IMG/VR virus record: IMGVR_UViG_3300010160_000063
Coordinates: 1 to 50,923 of that record
DNA: 50,923 bases
Reading direction: 5' to 3' (one strand)
Source: a virus
The position numbers and the translations under genes are program-made. The notes under the pieces were generated by a model. It was not told where the DNA came from and searched no databases. It saw nothing but the letters and a program-made list of their open reading frames with translations. The first letter of the stretch is position 1. Every line of letters starts with the position of its first letter. This document shows positions 13,484 to 22,421 of this stretch, piece by piece.

Positions 13484-15090
13484 TGGAAGAATATGAATAC
13501 AGAATTCCTGCATCGCTATCGGAACTTGAAGAAGAACGTAATCAGTTTGCAGAACAAGACCCATTCACTAAATCATGGGACGATGTAAAAACTCTCAACG
13601 GTCTTAACTCTAATTTTAAGAGAAGAATAAGTCGTTCATTTACCAAAGCAGAACCCTCAGCACAATACATAGATAGTGCTATGGGTATTAGTTCTGGTAT
13701 TAATGGAGCACAGTCAAAAGAGATTAATCCAGGAACAGTATTTAGAAATGTCTATGGACTCTTTGACGTAATCACGCCACCTTGGAATCTGTTCGAACTT
13801 GCAAACTATTATGACACATCATTTGCTAATCACGCAGCCATTGATGCAAAAGTAGAAAACATTGTTGGTCTTGGTTATATGTTCCAAACAACTCGCAAGA
13901 CCATGATGATGCTAGAAGCGTCAACCAATGAATCTGCCACAGAAAAAGCTCGTAAACGTTTAGAACGAGCCAAGGTAGAAATTAATGACTGGATAGAATC
14001 ACTAAATGATGAAGACTCTTTTACAAATACCATGATGAAAGTCTACACAGATGTTCAGTCAATGGGTAATGGATATCTTGAGATTGGTAGAACAACCACA
14101 GGAGAAATTGGTTACCTTGGTCATATCCCAGCAGTAACAATGCGTGTTCGTAGACTTAAGGACGGATACGTTCAGATTATTGCAGACAAGGTTGTTTATT
14201 TCCGTAATTTTGGGGCAACCAATCAAAACCTAATTACTGACGACCCACGACCAAATGAGATTATTCACTTTAAAGAATACTCTCCACTAAACACTTACTA
14301 TGGTGTTCCAGATATTATTTCTGCAATTACAGCACTACAAGGTGACCAGCTTGCATCACAATACAATATCGACTATTTTGGCAATAAGGGTGTCCCACGT
14401 TACATCATTACTTTAAAGGGAGCAAAGCTATCGTCTGACGCAGAAGATAAAATGTTTAGATTCTTGCAGACTAGCCTAAAAGGTCAAAACCATAGAACAC
14501 TTTATATTCCACTTCCAGGAGACTCAGAAACAAACAAGGTTGAGTTTAAAATGGAACCTGTTGAGAATGGTGTCCAGGAGGCATCATTTAATGAATATCG
14601 TATTCGTAACCGTGATGACATTCTTGTTGCTCACCAAGTTCCACTTTCAAAAATTGGTGGTGGTGATGCAGGAGGAGTTGCAGCAGCACTAGCACAAGAC
14701 CGAACATTCAAAGAGCAGGTAGCAAGACCAGCACAAACATCACTAGAAAAAATGATTAACAGAATAGTAAAAGAAAAGACAGACCTCTTAGAATTTAAGT
14801 TTAATGAACTTACTCTTACAGACGAAGTTGCTCAGTCACAAATTCTTGAGCGTTATGTTAAAACTCAGATTATGCTTCCAGACGAAGCTCGTGAAGTTCT
14901 TGGTCTTCCACAAAGACCAGATGGCGATGGCTCAACACCTATGGAACTATCGGCAAGACAGGCAACTGATGCTCGTGCTAATCTAGCAGGGAATAGGGCA
15001 AGGGATGCTGAAAGAGCAAACAATGCATCTGACAGCACTGCAACTATTGCTGGAAGAAACGCACAGGGTGAGGGAAGAGCTTCTCAATAA
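13483..15090 (+). CDS. Portal protein
   Basis: 535 residues, normal for HK97/PBSX-type portals. Recognisable features are the N-terminal PPWNLFELANYYDTSFANHAAIDAKVENIVGLGY region, GNGYLEIGRT, EIIHFKEYSPLNTYYGVPDIISAI and QYNIDYFGNKGVPRYII, followed by a helical stem and wing. The C-terminus is Ala/Arg/Gln-rich, as in many portals. Twelve copies form the ring at the capsid vertex through which DNA is packaged and ejected. The start overlaps the preceding stop codon. Confidence 0.88.
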   Translation: MEEYEYRIPASLSELEEERNQFAEQDPFTKSWDDVKTLNGLNSNFKRRISRSFTKAEPSAQYIDSAMGISSGINGAQSKEINPGTVFRNVYGLFDVITPPWNLFELANYYDTSFANHAAIDAKVENIVGLGYMFQTTRKTMMMLEASTNESATEKARKRLERAKVEINDWIESLNDEDSFTNTMMKVYTDVQSMGNGYLEIGRTTTGEIGYLGHIPAVTMRVRRLKDGYVQIIADKVVYFRNFGATNQNLITDDPRPNEIIHFKEYSPLNTYYGVPDIISAITALQGDQLASQYNIDYFGNKGVPRYIITLKGAKLSSDAEDKMFRFLQTSLKGQNHRTLYIPLPGDSETNKVEFKMEPVENGVQEASFNEYRIRNRDDILVAHQVPLSKIGGGDAGGVAAALAQDRTFKEQVARPAQTSLEKMINRIVKEKTDLLEFKFNELTLTDEVAQSQILERYVKTQIMLPDEAREVLGLPQRPDGDGSTPMELSARQATDARANLAGNRARDAERANNASDSTATIAGRNAQGEGRASQ

Positions 15091-15132
15091 AAGTGTGTTA
15101 CAATATAATAACAATACTTGTAAAAAAGGGTA

Positions 15133-15138
15133 TATAAT
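15133..15138 (+). promoter_or_regulatory. -10 box upstream of protease-scaffold gene
   Basis: TATAAT ends 9 bases before the ATG at 15148, with only AAGG as a weak ribosome site between. It is nearly leaderless. Confidence 0.4.
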
Positions 15139-15147
15139 TAAGGTAAC

Positions 15148-16425
15148 ATGACTATTCAAAAAGCTCATTGGGATACCGATGGCGACAACGTTCGCTTATC
15201 GATGCCATTTAATAAAGTAGACAAAGAGAGGCGTATCGTCTCTGGCTTCGCCACACTCGATAACGTTGATAGACAGAATGATATTGTCACGCCCGAAGCC
15301 TCAATGAAGGCATTCCAAAAATTTCGTGGCAACATTCGTGAAATGCACCAACCAGTAGCCGTTGGTAAAATGGTCTCATTTAAAGAAGACAAATACTTTG
15401 ACCCAGAAACAAAAAAGATGTATTCTGGTATTTACGTATCCACATATATTTCAAAGGGTGCTCAAGACACTTGGGAGAAAGTTCTAGACGGAACTCTTTC
15501 TGGTTTTTCTATTGGCGGTAAAATGAACAAATATGATACTGCCTATAATGAAGAACTTTCAAAAAAAGTTCGTATCATTAAAGACTACGACCTGATGGAA
15601 CTATCTCTAGTCGACACCCCTGCAAATCAATTTGCAAGTATTCTTTCTGTTGAAAAGATAGATGGAGTTGATGTTTTCAAAGGTGAAAGCATTGAAACAC
15701 TTATCGAAAATGTATTCTGGGATGCTGAATCAGGATTAGTCCTGCTTTCAGAAAAGGAAACAGAGGTAAGCCCAACAACTGGGGTACCTATGCAGAACAT
15801 TGGTTTCGTTGAGAAAAATGATAACGAAAAAACAGAAATGCTAAAGTTCTTAGTTAATAGTGCTAAAGGCATTAACGTTACTAAGATAAATAAGGAGAAT
15901 GATAACATGGCAATCGAAATCGTAAATGAAGAAGTAGCCGAAGTCGCTCCAGAGGCAGAAGTTGTAGTTGACGCTCCTGCTACAGAAGAAGTTGTTGAGA
16001 CTGTTGTTGCAGAAGAAGCCGTAGAGGCTCCTGACGTTGACGCAGACCCAGCCATTGTAGAAGAAGTTGTAGAAGAAGTTGTTGGTGAAGACGAAGCAAT
16101 TGCTAAGTCAGTTACCGAACTAACTTCAACTGTTACAACAGCCTTTAGCGACATCACAGCAATTGTCAAGTCACTAGCAGATGCAAATGCATCACTAGCT
16201 AACGACTTGGCAGAACTTAAAAAGTCAGTAAATTTTGTATCAGCAAAAATTGAAGATGCAGAATCAGACTTTAACAATTTCGGAAAGCGAATTGACGCAG
16301 TAGAAGCAGATACCGCTTTCCGTAAATCTGGAGACCTCAGTGAGGTTCTACAGCATCAACCAGAACAGGTTGAGAAATCCCTATGGGGCGGAAGTTTCCT
16401 CAAAACATCCGATTTGTTTAGATAA
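15148..16425 (+). CDS. Prohead protease fused to scaffold (XkdF-like)
   Basis: Residues 1-170 are a HK97/XkdF-type maturation protease: VSGFATLDNVDRQNDIVTPEA, catalytic His67 in REMHQP, the serine motif LSGFSIGG (Ser118/Ser121) and MELSLVDTPAN. Residues about 254-425 are a Glu/Ala/Val-rich acidic stretch and then a long coiled coil (about 330-395), as in scaffolding proteins. The protease would release scaffold and trim capsid protein during maturation. A strong internal ribosome site and in-frame ATG at codon 254 would give a separate scaffold. The major capsid gene follows. Confidence 0.85.
   Translation: MTIQKAHWDTDGDNVRLSMPFNKVDKERRIVSGFATLDNVDRQNDIVTPEASMKAFQKFRGNIREMHQPVAVGKMVSFKEDKYFDPETKKMYSGIYVSTYISKGAQDTWEKVLDGTLSGFSIGGKMNKYDTAYNEELSKKVRIIKDYDLMELSLVDTPANQFASILSVEKIDGVDVFKGESIETLIENVFWDAESGLVLLSEKETEVSPTTGVPMQNIGFVEKNDNEKTEMLKFLVNSAKGINVTKINKENDNMAIEIVNEEVAEVAPEAEVVVDAPATEEVVETVVAEEAVEAPDVDADPAIVEEVVEEVVGEDEAIAKSVTELTSTVTTAFSDITAIVKSLADANASLANDLAELKKSVNFVSAKIEDAESDFNNFGKRIDAVEADTAFRKSGDLSEVLQHQPEQVEKSLWGGSFLKTSDLFR
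15907..16425 (+). CDS. Internal in-frame start: scaffolding protein (172 aa)
   Basis: AAGGAG (15892-15897) lies 9 bases before an in-frame ATG at 15907, which is codon 254 of the protease gene and the exact beginning of the scaffold part (MAIEIVNEEV). This is a better ribosome site than the one for the full protein. Separate scaffold made by internal initiation is known for lambda (Nu3 within C). Here it is inferred from sequence. Confidence 0.6.
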   Translation: MAIEIVNEEVAEVAPEAEVVVDAPATEEVVETVVAEEAVEAPDVDADPAIVEEVVEEVVGEDEAIAKSVTELTSTVTTAFSDITAIVKSLADANASLANDLAELKKSVNFVSAKIEDAESDFNNFGKRIDAVEADTAFRKSGDLSEVLQHQPEQVEKSLWGGSFLKTSDLFR

Positions 16426-16451
16426 ATCAAATTCACTAGGAGGTGAAAATT

Positions 16452-17573
16452 ATGTCGGAAGAAATTATTAATAAAAACTATCCAGGTTCAGGTGGTTACA
16501 CTGCAGCAGAAGTAAATGCTCAGGGTGGCTTTGCATCTGGAAACATTGGTGGTGTAACTAGCCCAGGTGCTTCAACACTTGGTAACATCCCAACTGCACA
16601 ATTTGGTGTAACAACTGGTCCAAACGCTGTTACTCCATCCTACGATGCCAACCCAACTTTTGCTGGTGCTGGTATTCTACGTCCTGAACAGGCTCGTAGA
16701 TTCATCGAATACGTTTGGGACGGTACTGTTCTTGCTAAGGACGGTCGTCGTGTAACAATGCGAGCTAACACAATGGAACTTGAAAAGGTTAACGTTGGAG
16801 AGCGTGTTATTCGTGCTGCCAACCAAGGTGATGCAACCTACACAAACGCAGGTGCTACATTCACTAAGGTTGAACTTACTACCAAAAAGATTCGTCTTGA
16901 CTGGGAAGTATCATCCGAAGCCCTTGAAGACAACATCGAAGGTGCTGCTCTTGAAGACCACCTAGTTCGTTTGATGACACAGGCTTTTGCTAATGACATC
17001 GAAGACCTAGCAATCAATGGTACTGGTACAGGTGCGAACGCATTCCTTAACATTATGGAAGGTTTCGTAAACCGTACTAAGACTGATGGTTGGGCACACG
17101 AATACGTTGCTACAGTTACAGCTAACGCATTCACACCAGAAGTACTACAGCAAGTTGTTGACCGCCTACCACGCAAGTATCGTGCTCTAAAGACTGGTCT
17201 AAAGTTCTACGCAGGAACTTCAGCATTCCAGGGCATCGTACGTCAAAATGGTACAAACAACAACAACATTTGGTCATACGAGTACCGCAATCAGTACCTT
17301 AACGGTAATGACATTGTACTTGGTGACGCTCGTGTTACTCGTGTACTAGGTATTCCAGTTATGGAAGTTCCTTACTACCCAGAAGGTTTCGTAGACCTTA
17401 CCTTCCCAAGCAACCGTATTTGGGGTTTCCAGAGAGATATCACTGTAAACCGCTTCTACGTGCCAAAGAAGGACACAGTTGAATACACCGTATTCGTACG
17501 TTTCGGTATTCAATGGGAAGAACAAGACGCTATCGCATACGTTGACAGCGACTCAATCGACTCAAGCCTATAA
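16452..17573 (+). CDS. Major capsid protein (HK97 fold)
   Basis: 373 residues. After a Gly-rich N-terminus of about 65 residues come PEQARRFIEYVWDGTVL, ERVIRAANQGDATYTNAGATF, TTKKIRLDWEVSSEALEDN, DIEDLAINGTG and YYPEGFVDLTFPSNRIWGFQRDI, which fit the phage capsid family used by PBSX-like elements. The context after protease-scaffold and before a very strong terminator agrees. Start: ATG 16452, 7 bases after AGGAGGTG; the frame also opens at a GTG 9 bases earlier inside the ribosome site, so that is rejected. Confidence 0.9.
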   Translation: MSEEIINKNYPGSGGYTAAEVNAQGGFASGNIGGVTSPGASTLGNIPTAQFGVTTGPNAVTPSYDANPTFAGAGILRPEQARRFIEYVWDGTVLAKDGRRVTMRANTMELEKVNVGERVIRAANQGDATYTNAGATFTKVELTTKKIRLDWEVSSEALEDNIEGAALEDHLVRLMTQAFANDIEDLAINGTGTGANAFLNIMEGFVNRTKTDGWAHEYVATVTANAFTPEVLQQVVDRLPRKYRALKTGLKFYAGTSAFQGIVRQNGTNNNNIWSYEYRNQYLNGNDIVLGDARVTRVLGIPVMEVPYYPEGFVDLTFPSNRIWGFQRDITVNRFYVPKKDTVEYTVFVRFGIQWEEQDAIAYVDSDSIDSSL

Positions 17574-17594
17574 TCTTGAGTTAACCCACTTAGA

Positions 17595-17630
17595 GGGGGT
17601 AGGGGCTTCGGCTTCTATCCCCTTTTGGTT
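17595..17630 (+). terminator. Very strong intrinsic terminator after capsid gene
   Basis: A 12-bp stem (17595-17606 with 17611-17622, three G-U pairs) is closed by a C(UUCG)G tetraloop and followed by TTTT. It ends the high-level capsid transcript. Confidence 0.9.
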
Positions 17631-17641
17631 TATTAATCTGT

Positions 17642-17647
17642 TATAAT
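17642..17647 (+). promoter_or_regulatory. -10 box for connector operon
   Basis: Overlapping TATAAT sequences (17642-17652) sit between the capsid terminator and the ribosome site CGGAGGAATA before the ATG at 17663. Confidence 0.4.
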
Positions 17648-17662
17648 ATAATCGGAGGAATA

Positions 17663-18037
17663 ATGTCAGAACAAAAAATCACTCAGGTTGAAAAGACCGC
17701 AAATGAATTTGGTATTTCTGTTTCAAAAATTGAAGCGGTAGAAGAAGAAAATGTTGTAATAACTATACCAAAGAAAAAGACCAACACAAAAGCTTCAGCA
17801 GATTCAATAATTAATAATACAATTGGCTCTAGCATTGAAAAAGAAGAACCTAAAAAGGAAGAACTTAAAAAGAAAAAGGTTGCACTGTATTCTAGCAGAA
17901 ATGTTTTTTGGGAAGGTGTGGGAGAAGTCCAACGTGGCTACAACTTTGTAACACAAGAACAAGCCGATAAATGGATGACTAGAATTCACATTAGATTTGT
18001 TACACCAAAAGAAATTAAAGAGGCATTTGATAATTAA
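17663..18037 (+). CDS. Hypothetical head protein (124 aa)
   Basis: The N-terminal two-thirds is low-complexity and Lys/Glu-rich (about residues 35-72). The C-terminal about 50 residues form a compact domain (VALYSSRNVFWEGVGEVQRGYNFVTQEQADKWM..I..R). This domain occurs in small proteins just after the capsid gene in actinophages; a head decoration or connector role is inferred from position. Start set by GGAGG 5 bases upstream. The stop overlaps the next start codon. Confidence 0.6.
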   Translation: MSEQKITQVEKTANEFGISVSKIEAVEEENVVITIPKKKTNTKASADSIINNTIGSSIEKEEPKKEELKKKKVALYSSRNVFWEGVGEVQRGYNFVTQEQADKWMTRIHIRFVTPKEIKEAFDN

Positions 18038-19245
18038 TGGAAATCATTAAAGTAAATTCTGGAACACCACAAAGCACAACAGGCTGGACATACAAAAATT
18101 TTGCAACAAATAAATTTGTATTTACAATAGACTTTCCAGATAGCTTTAGTGGGTCTACTGCATATTTGGTAGTAACAGATATGCTTGACTTTAGCATTGT
18201 TTATGAAGTAGGTTGGACTAGGGTTTCGTTTAATGGAATTGATGTTGTTGTTCCACTTAAATATGATGCAGACTACAAGGTTCAGGTTTATTCTGGAACA
18301 AGTGCTATTCCAAGTAATTTATTTTTTGAGGACTACTACGAAGTTCGTAGACCATATGTAGACCCCACCACAAAATCAACAGTAGCAAGTGAGGTAGCCA
18401 AATATAAAGACCAAGAAGCACTAGCACGAGCAATTATTGACTCTATTGTTACAGATGGATTTTATTATAAACGACACCTAATTAATACTCTTGGTTTGGG
18501 TAGTGATTATCTTGCTGTTTGGGATAACCTAAAAAGAGTTATTGCTTTATATGAAAACAATGTTCTTGTTTATAAAGATGAAGACAATATTGAAATTACA
18601 GGATTTTGGGATGCTAACCCAACATCAAACAGTAATCTTGGTCTAAAAACACTTAGTAAGTTAGATTATTCTGTAGGAGATATTGTTACAATTCAAGGTT
18701 CAACCAATCTTGACGGAACATACACTATATATGAATTGTTAGAAAATGCTGGATTGTATGGACTTAGACTTACAGGTAAAACCATAACATCTGCACAAGT
18801 TTCTGCAGAAACTAAATTTGGTTCTGTTAAAAAATATTGGACATCTCAATATGTATTCACGCCAGACCAAACCGCATTAACCCTAGACTATACTGGCGAA
18901 ATAAATAGAAGAGAATCAACTCCATCAATTTTTCCAGCTGGTTCCTCAGACTATATTGGTCTTATGTACGGTGGTCGTGGATTTGCTGCTGGTAACGATT
19001 ATACAATTGTTGGTGAAGATGGATACCTAATGGTCCCATCTGACATTAAAAAAGCAACTGAAATGATTATTGACGACATTGAATGTGGAAGACTTGATTA
19101 TTATAAAAGATACATCAATGCCTACAATACTGACCAATTTGATGTTAAGTTTGATACTGCTGTTTTTGAGGGAACAGGAAATATTCTTGTAGATAAAATT
19201 TTATCTAAATATTTCAAGACTATTACTCACCCAGGGGTGTTGTAA
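18037..19245 (+). CDS. Head-to-tail adaptor-like protein (402 aa)
   Basis: Position (first of four overlapping connector genes after capsid) and a helical C-terminal half (VPSDIKKATEMIIDDIECGRLDYYKRYIN) fit a head-tail adaptor that sits under the portal; this is inference. The N-terminal about 120 residues are beta-rich. Between about 185 and 250 (ITGFWDANP ... DYSVGDIVTIQGSTNLDGTYTI ... LTGKTIT) is a divergent copy of the FCCH-like module of the tail proteins. At 402 residues it is much longer than usual adaptors, apparently because of these extra domains. Confidence 0.55.
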   Translation: MEIIKVNSGTPQSTTGWTYKNFATNKFVFTIDFPDSFSGSTAYLVVTDMLDFSIVYEVGWTRVSFNGIDVVVPLKYDADYKVQVYSGTSAIPSNLFFEDYYEVRRPYVDPTTKSTVASEVAKYKDQEALARAIIDSIVTDGFYYKRHLINTLGLGSDYLAVWDNLKRVIALYENNVLVYKDEDNIEITGFWDANPTSNSNLGLKTLSKLDYSVGDIVTIQGSTNLDGTYTIYELLENAGLYGLRLTGKTITSAQVSAETKFGSVKKYWTSQYVFTPDQTALTLDYTGEINRRESTPSIFPAGSSDYIGLMYGGRGFAAGNDYTIVGEDGYLMVPSDIKKATEMIIDDIECGRLDYYKRYINAYNTDQFDVKFDTAVFEGTGNILVDKILSKYFKTITHPGVL

Positions 19246-19694
19246 TGGCAATATGCGAAACCACAGATTTTTTATTTCCAATGCTTGCAGATGTTTATTA
19301 TCCAATAGTTGAGCAAGGTGCTTATGGAGATGTAAAAAGAAACTGGGTATTAGATAAAAGTATTTCATGTGCATTTGTTGCTAGTGGTTTAAAAAATAAA
19401 AAAGACATTCAACCAGATGCTAAACTAAATATTGATAATGCTTTAAATGGTAGGGTAAGAACCGATATAAGATTTTCAAGTGAAGACGAAAGAAATGCTC
19501 TCACAAATATTCTAATAACTAATATTAGAGATAAGAATAGCAATGTTATTTATTTAGAAACTTCTGGTTCACGTTCTGGACAGCCAACAATATTTGAACT
19601 TGCAACATTTGAGCCAGTGGTTGGTCCATTTGGAAGTGTAGAGTATTATAAAATAATTGTTAAACGTTCAGAAAATCAAGGAACGGACATATGA
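19245..19694 (+). CDS. Head closure / stopper-like protein (149 aa)
   Basis: Beta-rich with IFELATFEPVVGPFGSVEYYKIIVKRSE at the C-terminus, a pattern seen in head-closure proteins. The start overlaps the previous stop (TAATG) and the end overlaps the next start (ATATGA). The assignment rests mainly on order: adaptor, stopper, neck, tail terminator. Confidence 0.5.
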   Translation: MAICETTDFLFPMLADVYYPIVEQGAYGDVKRNWVLDKSISCAFVASGLKNKKDIQPDAKLNIDNALNGRVRTDIRFSSEDERNALTNILITNIRDKNSNVIYLETSGSRSGQPTIFELATFEPVVGPFGSVEYYKIIVKRSENQGTDI

Positions 19695-20353
19695 TAACAG
19701 TAAAATTTGATGATAAAAATTTATTTAGAGACATTATGAATATTGCAGAATATTCAAACGGATATGTTGACGGTGCTAAATTAGGTAAGACAAAATTTTT
19801 AAATGAACTTGGTGCTAGTGCAGTAGAAATAGCAAAACAATTTATTGATACTAATGCAAAACTTGACCCACAAAGACTACATCATGTTTATGAATGGTAT
19901 ATGACTGGAAGCCCAGAAGCAAGGCTATACGATATTGACTATACTCTTACATCTAATAATCTTGTTTTTACATATTCATTTAAACAATCACAATCTATAA
20001 GCAGAGGGTCTACTACACCATTTTTTAATAAAGCAGAAATTATGGAAAAGGGAATTCCAATTACTATTAAACCCAAAAACTCAAGTGTTCTTGTATTTCA
20101 AAATGGTGAAGAAACTATCTTTACGCCCAATCCTATTCAAATTAATAAACCAGGTGGAGAAGTTCAGGGACAATTTACCCATGTTCTTGATATGTTTTTT
20201 AATAGATATTTTACTCAATCTTTTTTGCAAGCATCTGGAATTGCATATAATTTAGAAAATCCAGCAGAATTTCACAAACATTTAAAAAAGAATGCTAAGC
20301 GTTCAGAGGGTGTTAAAGCAGGGTATAATTGGATAGTAGGAGCAATCAAATGA
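19691..20353 (+). CDS. Neck / tail-completion protein, HK97 gp10-like (220 aa)
   Basis: The N-terminal half is helical (LFRDIMNIAEYSNGYVDGAKLGKTKFLNELGASAVEIAKQFIDTNA) and the second half holds a conserved-looking GxxITIKPKNSSVLVFQNGEE segment. This resembles HK97 gp10-type proteins, which join head and tail. Longer than typical (about 130-150). It overlaps its neighbours by 4 and 4 bases. Confidence 0.5.
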   Translation: MITVKFDDKNLFRDIMNIAEYSNGYVDGAKLGKTKFLNELGASAVEIAKQFIDTNAKLDPQRLHHVYEWYMTGSPEARLYDIDYTLTSNNLVFTYSFKQSQSISRGSTTPFFNKAEIMEKGIPITIKPKNSSVLVFQNGEETIFTPNPIQINKPGGEVQGQFTHVLDMFFNRYFTQSFLQASGIAYNLENPAEFHKHLKKNAKRSEGVKAGYNWIVGAIK

Positions 20354-20880
20354 CAGCAACATCTATATTAAATACACCAATGCTTTGGGTAAATCATTAC
20401 CTTCAAGAAAAGTTAGAGGCATTGGGATTTAGCTCCATACCATTTTTCCCAACAACACCATCTACCATTGACAACTTAACATCAAGTTTTCCAGAAGGTG
20501 GAATTATGTGTACATATGACAGACTTATTCGTATGCGTAGAAAGCCATTTCCACATATTAAATGTGAACAAGCTTTGTATTATTTTTATGCCACAGCAGA
20601 AAACTCAGTTGTCAATATGATTAAGATTACAGAAAAAATTCTAAGACTAATGGACCGTGAAGACGAAACTGCAGAAGAAATAAATAAATGGCAAAAAGAT
20701 AAAGGTTCTATTACCGTAGAGGGAGAAACTATTCAGCCAAACTTTTATTTTCATAGCTTTAAGGTATATCAGTTAGAAGAGGTCAGGGATGTCATTGATT
20801 TTGGCACTGCTCGGACCTATGGTGGTAATAAAATTATAATTGAATTTGATTACCATATGGTTATTCAAGACTCAATTTAA
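20350..20880 (+). CDS. Tail terminator protein (176 aa)
   Basis: It starts at ATG 20350 in an ATGA overlap with the previous gene; the frame is open from TTG 20329, which is rejected. The mixed alpha/beta sequence (TPMLWVNHYLQEKLEALGF...YYFYATAENSVVNMIKITEKILRLMDRED...FYFHSFKVYQLEEVRDVIDFGTARTYGGNKIIIEFDYH) fits tail terminators, which cap the tail tube and join it to the head. It is the last gene before the major tail protein. Confidence 0.6.
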   Translation: MTATSILNTPMLWVNHYLQEKLEALGFSSIPFFPTTPSTIDNLTSSFPEGGIMCTYDRLIRMRRKPFPHIKCEQALYYFYATAENSVVNMIKITEKILRLMDREDETAEEINKWQKDKGSITVEGETIQPNFYFHSFKVYQLEEVRDVIDFGTARTYGGNKIIIEFDYHMVIQDSI

Positions 20881-20894
20881 TCATAAACGCAAGT

Positions 20895-20900
20895 TATACT
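20895..20900 (+). promoter_or_regulatory. -10 box for major tail gene
   Basis: TATACT predicts a start near 20907 and a leader of about 50 bases ending in ribosome site GAGGTG before the ATG at 20958. Unlike many genes here, this highly expressed gene has a leader. Confidence 0.45.
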
Positions 20901-20957
20901 TATATTGAGGAAACACCCATAACCATAAATTCCATAAGAAATAGAGGTGAAAAAATT

Positions 20958-21644
20958 ATGGCATATCAAAGAGGTACAAGCTCCAACATTATCGTTGGTG
21001 CAGCAGCACTTTACGCTTATGAAAACGGCGAAATGGCTTACTCAAATCTACCTGCTGCATCATCAGATGCATCATATAGAGAAACTCTGAGCAACAACAC
21101 CAGCTTCCGTAACGTAGGTTACACTAGCAATGGTATTGACCTTACATTTGCTCCAGATTTTGGTGAAGTAAGCGTTGACCAGGTTCTTGACGTAGCTAAA
21201 CTCTACAAGCAGGGCATGACAGTTAACCTTAACACAAGCTTTGCAGAGGCTACCCTAGAAAACTTGCTTCTTTCCTTGGCTCGTCCAAGAACAGATGCAT
21301 TCGTTTCAAGTGGTACTGGTGGTCTAACTGGAGAGGACACTCTACAGTTATCCGCTGGAGACATCGGTGACTGCCCAATCGAACGTGGTTTGGTTGCGGT
21401 AGGACCAGGAACTGGTGACTGTGCAGCAGGAAGTACAATTGAACGTATTTACGTTGCATATCGTGCAATTTCTATTGACAGTGTTACTGTATCCGCAAAA
21501 CGTGATGCAGCAACAATGTTCGACGTTTCATTCCGTCTACTTCCTAATAACTCAGGAACATACGGAAGAATTGTAGACCGCACACTCGCAGCAGGTAACA
21601 AGACTGGCTATCCAACATCTAACGTTACTAGCGATTCATTCTAA
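20958..21644 (+). CDS. Major tail protein
   Basis: 228 residues, beta-rich, with a strong ribosome site and a strong terminator directly after, as expected for the most abundant tail protein. Recognisable features include GAAALYAYENGEMAYSNLPAASSDASYRETL, DLTFAPDFGEVSVDQVLDVAKLYKQGM and a C-terminal VSFRLLPNNSGTYGRIVDR. It polymerises around the tape measure to form the tail tube. Codon use, like that of the capsid gene, looks more optimised than in neighbours. Confidence 0.82.
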   Translation: MAYQRGTSSNIIVGAAALYAYENGEMAYSNLPAASSDASYRETLSNNTSFRNVGYTSNGIDLTFAPDFGEVSVDQVLDVAKLYKQGMTVNLNTSFAEATLENLLLSLARPRTDAFVSSGTGGLTGEDTLQLSAGDIGDCPIERGLVAVGPGTGDCAAGSTIERIYVAYRAISIDSVTVSAKRDAATMFDVSFRLLPNNSGTYGRIVDRTLAAGNKTGYPTSNVTSDSF

Positions 21645-21664
21645 AAATAACTTAATAGTTGAGG

Positions 21665-21696
21665 CTCCCCTAACTTTGGTTGGGGGAGTTTCTTTT
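21665..21696 (+). terminator. Strong intrinsic terminator after major tail gene
   Basis: A 10-bp stem (21665-21674 with 21679-21688), TTTG loop and a following T-rich run. Confidence 0.88.
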
Positions 21697-21705
21697 TGCT
21701 ATAAT
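21697..21705 (+). promoter_or_regulatory. Leaderless extended -10 promoter for long chaperone
   Basis: TGC-TATAAT begins inside the terminator's U-run and ends 6 bases before the ATG at 21712, so a new leaderless mRNA starts at that codon. Confidence 0.6.
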
Positions 21706-21711
21706 AGATAC

Positions 21712-22407
21712 ATGGCTACTAAAATATATGAATCAGGATTTATACAATTAATTGATGGAACAGTTTTACACATTAATCCACTCAAGATAGTTTATCTTAG
21801 AGATTTTATGGATGAATTTTCCAATTTTGGAAAAGCTCAATCAGAAGAAGAAACAATGGATATTTTACTTATTTGTGGAGCAATCGCAATGAGACAATAC
21901 CATCCACAAATAGCAACAAAAGAATTGCTAGAAGACTCAATAGATATGGATACTTTATATGACCTACTAGATTTTTCTGCAGGTATTCAGTTAAAGAATA
22001 AAGAAGAAACACAAGATACTCCACAGAAACAGGTATCAGACAATCCACCAACATGGGAAAATATGGACTTGGCAGCACTTGAATCAGAAGCATTTTTGCT
22101 GGGTATTTGGAAAGACTATGAAGAGCTAGAAAAATCATTATCATTACCAGAACTAATGAGTACACTAAATGCTAAGAGAGACGCAGACTATGCTGAAAAG
22201 AAATTTCTTGCTGCTATCCAGGGTGTAGACCTAGATGAACAATCTGGTAAAAATAATGAACCAGATGCATGGGAATCAATGAAAGCTAGAGTATTTAGTG
22301 GTGGAGCAACAAGTGACCCAGATGATATCCTAGCCCTACAAGGAACAAATGCACAAAAAGCTGGATTCGGTATTGGTATGGGACTAGCTTATGAAAAGTG
22401 GGACTAA
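21712..22407 (+). CDS. Tail assembly chaperone, long form (231 aa)
   Basis: Residues about 8-98 (IQLIDGTVLHINPLKIVYLRDFMDEF...MDILLICGAIAMRQYHP...DMDTLYDLLDFSAGI) are clearly paralogous to the next gene. The extra C-terminal 130 residues (WENMDLAALESEAFLLGIWKDYEELEKSLSLPEL...KKFLAAIQGVDLDE) resemble the frameshift-extended part of chaperones such as lambda gpGT, which bring tape measure and tail-tube proteins together. Start 21712 is set by the leaderless promoter; the GTG at 21676 lies in the terminator. The reading frame is continuous and no frameshift is needed. Confidence 0.72.
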   Translation: MATKIYESGFIQLIDGTVLHINPLKIVYLRDFMDEFSNFGKAQSEEETMDILLICGAIAMRQYHPQIATKELLEDSIDMDTLYDLLDFSAGIQLKNKEETQDTPQKQVSDNPPTWENMDLAALESEAFLLGIWKDYEELEKSLSLPELMSTLNAKRDADYAEKKFLAAIQGVDLDEQSGKNNEPDAWESMKARVFSGGATSDPDDILALQGTNAQKAGFGIGMGLAYEKWD

Positions 22408-22421
22408 TCAATCTGTTCTAT

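Noticed and set aside
15627-16277. 216-codon leftward frame in the protease-scaffold gene
   Set aside because: Ser/Thr/Ala-rich antisense shadow of the acidic scaffold region; no ribosome site.
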